This document shows positions 49,601-60,389 of a stretch of 64,000 bases of DNA, one piece after another (positions within the stretch are counted from its first letter, which is position 1; each line of letters begins with the position of its first letter). Source of the stretch: Patiria miniata (taxonomy: Eukaryota; Echinodermata; Asteroidea; Valvatida; Asterinidae); contig NW_024037060.1 of assembly GCF_015706575.1 (NCBI RefSeq), positions 503,501-567,500 on the forward strand, given 5' to 3'. A program made the translations under genes and the position numbers. The notes beneath the pieces are model-generated. The model searched no databases. It had not been told where the DNA came from and worked only from the letters and a program-made list of their open reading frames with translations.

Positions 49601-51694
49601 GCGCTGAAACTGGACTGGGGATTTGAAATGAGAGAACCGTTTTTCGACGAGCGTGCCGGGGAGGTGCGAGAGGATGCGAACGCAGCTACCTACAAGACGC
49701 TGAGAAAGAAGGCTCTGACTTTACCAAGATTTGGACGTGGTAATCCAGAGGTAGACGAGATAGCAAACTGGCTGATGGAAAACGTTGTGTCTATTGCCAA
49801 AGATACGATTCACCACCCTCCTTCCGTACTCGATGGCATCATCAGTGGTATCAAAGAGAAATACTCCTTACCAGGTAATCAAGCTTTGTCTACTTAGTCA
49901 TTATTTAATTTTGTCCGCAACTATGCCTGTTTAGGAAAGCGCTTTGACACTGGCTTAGCACGGTTGAGATAAAATCTACATAATTCGCTTTGTTTCGATT
50001 TCACAGGCCGTCCGTTTGGTTTCGTCGTTGAACCCGGTATTGGGACGTTCGAGGGGTACGTTCCGCAAGCATTGGGTACAGGAGCCTCCGCTGACGGGCG
50101 CCGTAGTCGCCAGCCATTCGCATCGGATCTGAGTCCGTCACCTGCACCCCAGGACAAGACCGCACAACCAGCCTCGGTCAACATCTATCAGTGAGTGTCA
50201 TGCTTTACTTTTGGCTTGTTTCCTAGAAATGGAAGGTCCTTACTAAAATTGTGTACTTTAGGCGCACACTGCTCTCATTTAATTGGCTAGATCGGGCCAC
50301 GTTTGGAAAAAACAGCTCGTCTGGATTTGGTTCCGACCCAAAGCAAGTGTGCATTGCCATTAATACGCAGGCCGATAAACACCGTTGAGATTTTTAAAAG
50401 CATTTTTGTCTGGCTGCTACCGAGCACATGTGAACACAACCGTTTGCTTTCATTTTTTTTGCTCCACAGGCCTAAACCCATTCATTTCCGAAACTACTGA
50501 TATACAGTTTTTAACGCAAGACTTGATGTTTTTAGAACCTTTAATAAAGACCCTGCAACCCCACCCGTTTCTGTTTGAAATGCCGCTTCCGGTCCTAGCC
50601 TGTTGCATTTGGGACATGAAACAGTATACGCAACAATAATTGTTCGAATCAAACTCCTCGCTTTGAAACCGTCCATGTTGTTTTCAAATGAAAGCGGATT
50701 AGTGTGTTGGAAGCTCATTTCGTCTTTGATTGTTCACTGCAGGGCCATGAGAAGTTTTGATTATGATTCCATCAACATTGGTCTGTCCAACGGGTCACCG
50801 GTCGACATGAATGTGGGCGAGGACTTCCCTGAGGCCAAGCTTCACGAGTTCATACGTCACTATGCAAATCGCACCAAACCCATCGGTTCCAATTTGATTA
50901 CAGGTACAGTAACTTATTATGGTAACAAAGTTCAACTCTATAACCTTCGAAACTTCATCTTCTGTCTATTTCATTCATACAGAGGGATGTGCTTACCCTG
51001 TTTTACCTATACCCTCTGCTGCAACGGATAGCCGACATCTTTAGATTAAACGGCACATTTTTTTCCATCTTTTCCTTCCAAAAAATAGCTAGACCATATA
51101 GGCACTATCATATGCGTACTTCTAGACACTAACCCATATTTACTTCCAATGATTGGCTTCAAACAGTTCCACGGATATAAGGCTCAAAAAGTGGGAAAAT
51201 ATGTATAAACGACACAGCGAAGCGGGTCCGGCTGCTTGCCGTGTTCAATTTCGAACTACGGGAAATATCAGTAGTTTGAAAAACTTGAACTTAAGTTATA
51301 TCTATAAGCAGCACTCCAGTTTTCTCTTCGACCACATAGTACCCGTCGGTCCGGTCAAACTAGACACGGATGCATTGTGGGCGTATATATACGCTGTTAC
51401 CCCGCAAAATGTGGCAATTGCAGAATGATAAATTAACGCTTGCAAACATTTCAGCGAAGTGGGATCATTGGGCCATACTCACCCGGATTAAATACCATTA
51501 TTCAACAATCATTTTCATTTTACTGTTTCACAGTCACATGCGCCAATTTGGAGACGTATCAGAAAGCAGTGGATGAACCTGAGCGGTACGACTTGGTCCG
51601 TGTACGCACTGGTGGCTGGTCGGAGCACTACGTGGCCATGTTCCCCGCACATCAAGAGCAGCACCAGCGCCGTGTTGTCTTCACACCCTTGTAG
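46642..51694 (+). CDS. DyP peroxidase - glycyl radical enzyme fusion (copy A, complete)
   Basis: Five exons: 46642-46671, 46781-49874, 50007-50190, 50743-50903, 51534-51694; phases agree and yield 1209 residues. Residues about 38-340 are a B-type (YfeX-like) dye-decolorizing heme peroxidase: FRDGVANP with Asp172, SHIRR with His244 (predicted proximal heme ligand), ILRGSMPYG with Arg261, and GGSYFYTQKF / RQQENVIGRK. Residues about 350-1209 are a full glycyl radical enzyme: HPNELIVG, CDGCYEP with catalytic Cys794 and Glu796, TGASADGR, and VRTGGWSEHY with predicted radical Gly1184, 25 residues from the C-terminus as usual. GCxEP matches the dehydratase/choline-lyase branch, not pyruvate formate-lyase (Cys-Cys). 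The substrate is unknown. The fusion joint lies inside the 3.1 kb exon 2. Such enzymes need a radical-SAM activase, absent from this window. No clear signal or transit peptide. A second copy starts at 62977. An alternative start at 46757 would be intronic sequence. Confidence 0.92.
49875..51533 (+). other. Introns 2-4 of the fusion gene
   Basis: Intron 2 (49875-50006), intron 3 (50191-50742) and intron 4 (50904-51533) have GT-AG ends with pyrimidine tracts before the acceptors (TTTCACAG, TTCACTGCAG, GTTTCACAG). The 91-codon frame at 51153-51428 lies in intron 4 and shows no domain. Intron 1 is 46672-46780. These are ordinary spliceosomal introns, which argues against bacterial contamination. 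Confidence 0.85.
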
Positions 51695-51719
51695 AACGGT
51701 GCGTCCAGAATGAACGCCA

Positions 51720-52666
51720 TATAGGGTGTCCCAGAAAAAACAAACGTCCAGGCCAAATCAAGGAACCCAGAACCTATTTTCCCTGGTTCCCCATGTATAG
51801 GCAGTCTTCCTCGTGAGAAATGATCTGACGATGTCATCACAATCAGTCAGGCATTTAACCAGGCTGACATTGACATCATGTATGATTTGCTTGACCGGTG
51901 CAAGTAAATATATTCACGTAAGAATACTCCCAATCAGGATCCGTAGGAATAATATACTTTCTTGCTGTTGCGTGATTTGGTGTGGACAGTTTGTTTCTAA
52001 TACACCCTCTTCAGGGTGGAGTCCAAAAATGTGGAACCCAACCCAAAGAAATATAATTCATATTAAAAAAAAAAATATGTGGCACCAAAAATAATGATGA
52101 CTGGCAATAAGCTACTTTTAGATGAAAAAAAATGATTTAATTGCTGAATCCGTTAAAAGTATATCACCATTTAAACGAAATGACCCTAGAATCGGTTTTG
52201 TCCCCTAAAAAAATGCGATTTCAACATCGTATAAATTGTTTTCAAACATTACCTGCGATAAAACCTCAGTTTAAAAGTTGAAAATATTCACTAAAGTACT
52301 GTTGAAGGCCCGCCCTTTGAAAAGGTGGATTTATAAATCATATTGATAGCCCAAGCAGGGTTGTTAATAAAGATATTGTGTACTATACAGTTATTAAAAC
52401 AAGTATTCTGTATATTTTCTACGTTGTTCCAAACGTCAGAACACACACAGAAATTGATTTTTTTTTAATACAAAACTGATTTTAAGGTTACTTAATTTAT
52501 TACTGATAACATTTTAACGTGTGGAGCAATATTGAAATAATTTCGTACTGAAAGTCGTGTAATGAATGGACTTCTGGAGTCATATTATTTTGGTGTTACA
52601 TATTTTTTCAATACGAAATACATATTTCTTTGGGTTTGGATTCCGCTTTTTTGAACTCGCCCTGTA
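51720..52666. mobile_element. Possible mariner-like non-autonomous element
   Basis: Starts 26 bases after the fusion-gene stop with TA + AGGGTGTCCCAGAAAAAA and ends TTGAACTCGCCCTG + TA. The ends are weakly matched inverted repeats of AGGG(T/C)G....AAAAAA type. Similar right ends (TTCCGCTTTTTTGACTCACC) occur at about 38098-38127 and 58072-58098. No transposase frame. The 3' UTR of the fusion gene may run into it. Confidence 0.4.
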
Positions 52667-53808
52667 AAAGGTGTATTGGAAACAAACCACCCTGTATATT
52701 ATGAAGGCCTGCTTTCCACTTGGCCAAGTAATTGTAATGGTAGTTTAAAACTGTTCACGTAGACTCATTTATGTTTAGTAGTCATCATTTTCCTAGCTGG
52801 ATTGATACCCCATATAAAGTTCCTACGAGTACTATGTGCAGTGTTATGTGGGTTTGAAGTGAAATCCAATTTGCTAACAATTTGTGTGTGTTATGTGGGT
52901 TTGAAGTGATCATTTAAAATTTGCTAACAACTAAGTACATTTGCCATGTTATTGATTGCAGTGTTATTGCAGTGAAACTGACAATTAGTGGTGCGGGGCT
53001 AGCTAAGCGTAAATATTAAAACAAAAGGCGTATAACAGATATCGCGTCCATCACAGATATGAAACTTGTTATTCTTGTAGTTGTAGAGGATTTTTAGAAT
53101 GTTACTGCGTCAGATCAGAGAGGCTTAGTGCTATCGATTGTAGTCTTGCTAAAAAGAAATCAATAATGATCTATTCGTGCTTATATGAAACAACAGAACA
53201 AATGTTGAACAGGTCTTTTTTTTAGAGTCAATATTACATAAACTAAGCGAGAACATCGTAATTTTGGGAGTAATGAAGTTAGAATTATATGTCTAGACAT
53301 CGAACCAAGAGTTACAAGCAGTCTGTACACTAACTTTATTTTAAATAATCAAGACAGCCAATACAGTAAGGAGGATTTTTAAACAATTGTTTATTATGCT
53401 AATATTTAGAAAAAGATTTAGTGGGCTGATTTCAATATTGCCCAAAGGAATTTCCATTTCTCCAGACATTTGAAAGCAATAGGAATGTCGATTATAGATA
53501 ATTCTTTTATATAAAAGCAAAAGGAGAGCATAGACATTGATGGATTATTTTATATGCTCCAAATAGACATACATTTTACTCTAAGGGGATATTACAAGGG
53601 AGAACATTTTTATGTAGAGGCAGCGCACAACTTTAAATAACCATGACAAACTGTAGTAGACAGTATTTTAGAGAATTGAATGCCAAAATCGAAGACTCAA
53701 ATTAAGAGAGAGAGATAGAGATTTGGAGGCGTTGTTTTGCCCTAAAAAGCAAGAGTCTACATCAGAGAATCATTAGATGTTAAAACATTTTTACAAGTAA
53801 CATTTACA

Positions 53809-54004
53809 GCGCTTGTGTTAGTTTTAGATTTTAAGTAAATTGTAGTGGTTTTGTAGAGAATTGTAAGCCTTTTTTCTAAAGAGTGTCGCTAACTTTGGCT
53901 TTGTATGCGCTTGTGTTAGTTTTAGATTTAAAGTAAATTTTAGTGGTTTTGTAGAGAATTGTAAGCCTTTTTTCTAAAGAGTGTCGCTAACGTTGGCTTT
54001 GTAT
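53809..54004. repeat. Direct tandem repeat, two 98-base units
   Basis: Units 53809-53906 and 53907-54004 both begin GCGCTTGTGTTAGTTTTAGA and end with GTTGGCTTTGTAT-type sequence. They differ at only a few bases. Confidence 0.85.
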
Positions 54005-55292
54005 GCTTAGAGAACTTTGCAGTGGCTTAGATGATTTTGTTGACATTGAGTAAATTAGAGATTTGTATGCTGAAATCGAGTAAAATCTGATATAGGGAGC
54101 TCAATTAGTCAAATCTGATTTGGATGCAGTGACTATAATGACCAGTCTAGTGAGTGATTTTGATTTACTGGAAATTACCAGAGAGCTTCATAGTGATGTG
54201 TAGACGAGTGAAGAATTTATTTTGCTTTGATCTTATTCTTTATTTTTTTTGTATGTAGGGTCCTCAAAGACAATCAGGTAATATAGTATTTTGGTTAAAA
54301 TTAGACAATTCTATAATTTTACTTTCAGTGTGTTTAGACATTGGGTACGTAAGAATAGCAGATTGAACACAATGTTCTTTGTTGTAGGCACGCACGCGCG
54401 TTCGTTACTGTGGTCACGTGGCGTGGACTCGGAGCTTGTGGTCACTATCTTCTTGATTGACCACTATGTTCGTGGGAGCAACTAGGCTTTTTGGTAACTT
54501 GTTTGTCGACTTTTTAGGCCAATTTACTGTCAAATTTGCGCATGTGAGCATGGAAAGCGCTCGCGGCGCAGCCATGTCTACACCCCAAACCGTTTGCTGT
54601 GTTCATTGCTCATAGCTTGATAATTTGTGTGCATAATTAATTACGGTGGTTGTGTTTAAAATTCTGTAACTTTAATAAAGAACATGTGATGTGAATGATT
54701 CTTGCACTAAAAGAAAGGTTAATAACTTCCATATCCTAGATTTAACACACCAGGGATGCTTTCAGTGGTATTTTAATGCTAGAATAATTATCATTAGGAA
54801 ATTAGAGGAAAACCAATAAAATAATCAGCCTATTAGCATAGTTTTTTTGCTCTGTTGTGAAGTTTTTTCCTGCTTGACGTCTGCACGCGCCGTCCCAAAC
54901 TATAACATTGGCGGCCGATTCCCCGGTTTATTCCTCATCAGGCACCACCCGTTTACCTATCAGGTTTCGAGTGGTCCAGCTATTACCTTCGTTTATCTTT
55001 CTGGGATATTTCTCCGCGACTTTTCTCCCAGACTAGTCTCCCATCGTCGGGTGTTAATCAGACTTAATGTATTTGGTCTGCATTTACCGTTAAGTGACAT
55101 ACTGCCCTCATCGTTGAGTATTTACCACTTTTTATCTCTAGTTATAGATGCGGACAGCCCGCGGCGTAAACTAGGGTTAAACTTCGAAGCAGGTGGGGGA
55201 GGGGGAGCAGGAATTTTTCAAGTGAAGGCACTGATCTATTGCTTTTGCCGAAGTCAAATTTCTAATATTGGGGACTGTATCCCCCTCTAACC

Positions 55293-55679
55293 CAGTAGCG
55301 TATCCAGCTTTTGATGTCGGGGGGGGGGGGGGGGAGGGGGAGGGGGAGGGGGAGGGGAGGCGGTTAACCGCACATCCACGCCGAAATGTAGACATTTTTT
55401 TTTTTAATTCTCCGGACACCTCGCCTCCGTAAAATCAAAAAGCGCGGTGGGGGGGGGGGGGGGGGGGGGGGGGCTGGTACCCATCTTCCAAATAGGGGAG
55501 CTCTTCAAAACCGACCATTACTATGCATACTGCAAATACTATATGCCTATTTTCACGGCGCATGGTAATGGTTTTGCAGCGGGTTTTCTTATTTAGAATT
55601 TGGGATCAGTACTCTCTAACCATTTTATTGAAATATGGTCAAAAAAATCCGCCGGCAATTAAGTCCGGATATGCTACTG
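55293..55679. mobile_element. MITE with CAGTAGCGTATCC ends
   Basis: Starts CAGTAGCGTATCCAGC and ends CCGGATATGCTACTG, an inverted pair. It contains two long G runs (55319-55334, 55448-55473) and GGGGGA repeats. The interior has no coding capacity. Confidence 0.65.
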
Positions 55680-56488
55680 TTCTACCACTGCACTGTATGG
55701 ACGGCTGCTAGGCTGATAATGTCAGTGAACATATTTGTGTACGGGGGTACAGTTTACAAGCAAATTTAATAAGCCCGGCGAATGTTTGTTCCAATTACAC
55801 ACGTTATTTATTGTCAAATGAGCCTTTTAAGACGACAGTGGAAATGCTTATGATATTATCCTAGTGGGTAATTACAACTGATCCTTTACTGGTGACAATG
55901 TGAGTGTGTACGCGGTCTAAACCAGTTCTAAATCGACTGAAAATCCAGTGTACCGAAGTATAGACGCCGTTATTTCCACACCTGGGATCTGGTGGTTAAT
56001 TTCAAATTAATATGCCAAGGAAAATGCCTACATATGATTTATCTATTTAATTAATTTCAACAAAAAATAATGCATTTTTGTTTTCAAACGGGCATAGGCT
56101 AAAGAGCCGCAGAAAGAGCGCAGCTCAGATAATGAGATTGATGGAAATGTTCAATAGCGCCCTCAAGATTAGTGTTACAAATGTGATCTGGTACCCTGTT
56201 CATTTCACGGTGTGCGAAGGGAAATCTATTACTGAAAAGTTCCATGACAGTCGGGGTCCTGACGAAGGTAGTAAACACGGTCGAAAACGCCGGTAAGTTG
56301 GGGAAAGACACGTGTCCTTAAGTTAAATTGTCATCTTTTACTATTTTTTTTCTGAAAATTAAAGGGTAAATATGTTGCAACCTGACGCCACTTTGTTCCT
56401 CATTATCATCTCAATAAAATTCATTCATTGAAAAAATAACGACAAGATATGAATCTGGGACTGTATAGTCGTGTTCCCTAGCCCGACT

Positions 56489-56537
56489 GCGTCTGGCCGT
56501 ACAGTACTATCGCAAGCTCTGTAGTACGGCCAGACGC
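56489..56537. repeat. Perfect 14-base hairpin, GC-rich
   Basis: GCGTCTGGCCGTAC at 56489-56502 and its inverse at 56524-56537, separated by 21 bases. A related GGCTGGCCATAC occurs at about 56881-56892, so these may be ends or parts of a larger decayed element covering 56480-56900. Confidence 0.6.
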
Positions 56538-56930
56538 CAAATGCTTCCAAAAAGACTGCATTTTTTTTGCCGCTGATGTAGCGATTTTGCTACAGATTTC
56601 GACCGAGATTATCTTTTCATCCAGGATTTCCAAAATTAAGGTTCTTAGTCGTAGAGAAAGCCATACCTTTTCGAAAAAAACGTTCTTTGGTCTCAATATT
56701 TTCATCCATGTGGCAAAAAGACGACTTTCAGTCATCATCTTCCACAAATATCGTCCCGAAAATGCTCCCCCATGGGATTTCAAAATGGCGGCCGCGCTGT
56801 AATGTATGCATTATGCGAGCGCGCTTGGGCAAGATAATGAATATGCATCATAGTTTATGACGTTTGTCGGACACCCGGCGCGGCTGGCCATACAAACACG
56901 AGGTCATGATCTAAATAATGCATATTGCGC

Positions 56931-57102
56931 AGTGGTGGTTCTGCGGGGGGGGGGGGGGGGGGGGGGCTAAGTGTCCGGAGAAAATAACCGGTCTACATTT
57001 CAGCACGCTTCCCTGAAAAAAAAATTCTGGACCAACCCTGCTAACCGCCCCCCCCCCCCCCCGCAACAACAACAAAAATATTGGCTCTAGAACCGCGCCT
57101 GA
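56931..57102. mobile_element. G-run MITE family, copy 4, at the left edge of duplication copy B
   Basis: Same family as 36925-37122, sharing GTGGTGGTTCTGCGG, AAATAACCGGTCTACATTTC and CTAGAACCGCGCCTG, but with about 25 bases missing after the G run. The sequence left of it is unrelated to the left flank of copy A. Confidence 0.7.
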
Positions 57103-60100
57103 CCTTGTGAAGTGGGCGCATAACTCACCGTTGGAAGAAAACTTATATAAGAGCAAATCTGCTTTATAATAAAGGAACAATGGTAGGCGGCGAGGAACAA
57201 ATTCCTGGAAAGGGACCTACTAGGTCTACCGTTTAAATAGAAAAAAAAAAGTTGTTCAAAGTGAGAGTGATATTTATTTTGTCTGAAATGGCATCGTTTG
57301 GATTGGAAGAAAATATTTGACGGTGCTTTAAAAAGTGTGCCCTCGATGACATTTCTAATTATCCGCCTTTTGCAGCGTGCGTGCGTCATTACAAATTTAG
57401 CAACATTACCCCTACATTTTGCTCTGTTTTCTTGCTTAATTTTAAATTGGCAGATTTTGTTGTCCAGTGTCGCATTTTTCAATAGGTAGTTGACCGCAAA
57501 AAATAGTCAATTTTGGATAATACACTATTGAAGACTTAAGGGTGATGGACCATTTGCTACTGTTCAAAAATGAAACTCCAAGTAAATTATGGCATATACT
57601 AAATTTGATGCGAACTTTACTTGGAATATCACGGTGCCAATGCTCTCATTTTTCAAGGAAGAAGGGATTTACCACCTTGGCGATGGTACTCAGAACCAAA
57701 CCATATAGCGCAGTGCCGACAATTTTGCTTTAGCCTACGTCCAGACAACTAACTTGTGATGCACTTGCATTTTTTTTAATGGTGTATGTACCGAGTTGAT
57801 ATTTCGAGAGGTAGGCCTCAGATTTTTACAGATTTATTGTACAGTGCCTTTGAATATGGCCATTTTACAACATCACGAAATATCCACTGTTGCCTATTGT
57901 TCTTCAGGGTCATTGCGTTTAAATGATGATATTGTTTCAACGGATTGAGCAATTTCAGTAATTTTGTCCTTTAAAAGTTGCTTATGAAATTGGCTTTCCA
58001 GTCACTATTATGTTTGATGCTACATGTTATTTTTAGTATGAAGTATGAAATACAATTATTTTGGGGGGTTTGGGTTCCGCTTTTTTGACTCACCTTGTAT
58101 GTTGCAGGCCGGTTTATTTTATTCCAATATTCATTTAAAAATCTAATCGATATAGTTGGCCCCTTGAAATCGTCCATTGTTATGTAACATGATCTGACCT
58201 TGAAAACAAATCTCATTGACATGCAAATATCTGAAGAAAAAAAGGTGGCGCGCTTGTGTGACGTCATTGCCCAAGGCTAACTTTGGGGTGTTGGCTGGGT
58301 CGGAAGCATACATTCTGCAAACTGTAGACGTCTCGACTGGACGAATTACCTTTGCAGGTTAGTGAATGGGTTTTAGCTGGTATACTTGTATCGTTCTGCT
58401 CGTCGCGCCCATAATATCGATGCCAAATGGCCTTACTTGCCAAAATGCCGTATAACTACATTTTGTTGCACACGAAACAGTCATTCTAGGCCCAAGAGTT
58501 CCGAACCATGTACTGTAAAGGTCTATTGCCCAACAACGGTATCTGCATAAAAATCAAACTTAGTTTTTTTCACCATACACACATAGTAATGTGAAACTCC
58601 TTACTGCCATTGTTCTCGTTTTCACCTTTTCGCTGATACTGCTGTCTTGACTCGGTGACTAATTGTAGCAAAGGCCATGGTCCAGACCAAATGTTGGTAC
58701 CATCTGAGGTGGCAAAACTGTAATAGTGTTAATTTCTTTGTTTCACACCACTTTCTTCTTTTTGATGCGATTACTCATTTAACGTAAACCCTATGGGTAT
58801 ATCAGCAGGGGGCGGGGCCACAACCTCCCAAAATGATACTTATTATAATAACTCCTGAATGCTTCGGCTGATCGGCATGAAATTCGGTGATCTCTCCAAA
58901 CAGGCACGTAGGAAGATGATTTTAACAGGGGGGGGGGGCAGATTATGTTTTGTGAAACAACGGCATACCCAGGAGTTTGTCTTAGGTGGGCTCAAAGAAA
59001 AAAAATACTCTCACAAATTAACTAGGCCTATATCAGATATAGGATCCAGGATTTTTTTTAGACGGGGGCACACATTTGGAGCATTTGCTCCAGAACTAAT
59101 GCGAGCACGGAGCGCGAAGCCCTTTCAGGCGTGGGGGCCGGGGCCCGTTTAAGGTCCCCGGGAAATTTTGGATTGTATAGATAGGCCATCAGCTGAAACT
59201 CAAAAACCGGCTGTAAAATGAGTTTCGTTCCAGCAACACTGGGTCTACTTTTTTAGTGCACATATGTGGTGTACAGTACATCACAAACACTATGTTAGAA
59301 GTTCTCCATCAAATCTGCTGCAGTTTTTTTTTGGTTACACTTCGTCAAAGTTTGCCAATGTTATGTACATGTATGAATGCTAAAAACCCACATTATCCGG
59401 TTTGAGGCCTTGCGTTGGCACTTCCAATTTCAAAACTACAGCACTATAGCTTGTCACATCCTACACTCTAGAAACTCCTGGGTCAGACTGACACGCAATC
59501 TGAATCCAAATCTGCTCAGTCCTTTTCCGGGTCAAAAATTTACCCCATTTTGAGTCATAAACGACCCCTTTGGAGTGAAAAAAGACATGTTTCTCGGTCA
59601 TAAATGACCCCTTTGTGGTAAAAAAAGACAGGTTTCTCGGTTATTTGAAATTTAAGATGCTCTGTGGTGCAATCTGAGGCGAATCCTGGCCCCTTTCCCC
59701 TGAATTATTTGAGCAAAAGTTGTTAAGATTGTAAGGATTTTTAAAAATTAACTCTTGCTTTTACAAATTCTAAGTTATATACTGTGTACTTCAAAGTTGC
59801 AAACCACGTGGTTTCGTCTTCATATTTTCTTGCATTTCATTTTTGAAAAGGGATTGCATTGACTTAGTTTTGTAAACTGTTGCAACAATGTGTTGGGGCA
59901 TTTGCTCCGAGGCTAGGTGGTGCAATCTGAGGCGATTCCAGGCCCTCTTCCTCTGAGCTATTTGAGCAAATGTTTTAAGATTATAAGGATTTTTTAATTG
60001 GTATAAAATACACTCTTGCTTTTACAAGCCTTTTAAGTTTCTTCTGTTCTTCACTTGATAACCATGTATTTCCATCTGCATAATTATTTTCATGCATTTT

Positions 60101-60389
60101 GTATTTCAAAAGGAATTGTATAGACTTAGTTTGTAAACTGTTGCAAGGATGATTTCTTATGTTTTGTTTCAAGTTGAAATGTTCAGTTTGTCAATAAGAA
60201 CAAAACCGCTTGAAGATGTAAATTTAATTCAAGTTCAAAATTAGTGTAATTTAATCAAATTAAAGCAGAGGAGCAATTTGGCCTCCACAGTCTAGTGGTT
60301 GCGAAGGGCGATTTCTAAAGGTTACGTAACACTATGTTTTGAATGAAACTACATGTATACACACAACCATCTATTTCGGATTCAGCACA

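Larger units (their letters stand above)
52667..56930. other. Spacer between fusion-gene copy A and duplication copy B; no gene seen
   Basis: AT-rich to about 54700, with a 98-base direct repeat (53809-54004), then a more mixed stretch with a 147-codon plus-strand frame (54847-55290) that matches nothing I know, a poly-G MITE (55293-55679) and a hairpin (56489-56537). The 101-codon minus-strand frame at 56478-56783 is unrecognised. An old, decayed retroelement could be present at 52800-54700, but I see no conserved domain to support that. Confidence 0.5.

Noticed and set aside
51153-51428. 91-codon plus-strand frame as an extra exon of the fusion gene
   Set aside because: It lies in intron 4; skipping it gives the correct phase and a standard GRE C-terminus, and its sequence matches no GRE region.
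46642-51694. Fusion gene as bacterial contamination in the assembly
   Set aside because: It has four GT-AG introns with pyrimidine tracts, is flanked by MITEs found elsewhere in the window, and its upstream sequence continues into the duplicated block beside the kinesin gene.
52800-54700. Old retroelement remnant
   Set aside because: The sequence composition and a 98-base direct repeat were suggestive, but no protein domain or matched terminal repeats could be seen.
54847-55290. 147-codon frame as a gene
   Set aside because: No recognisable domain, the end runs into a poly-G element, and it has no splice partners or homologous copy in the window.
56478-56783. 101-codon minus-strand frame as a gene
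   Set aside because: It overlaps a hairpin and shows no conserved motif; more likely part of a decayed element.
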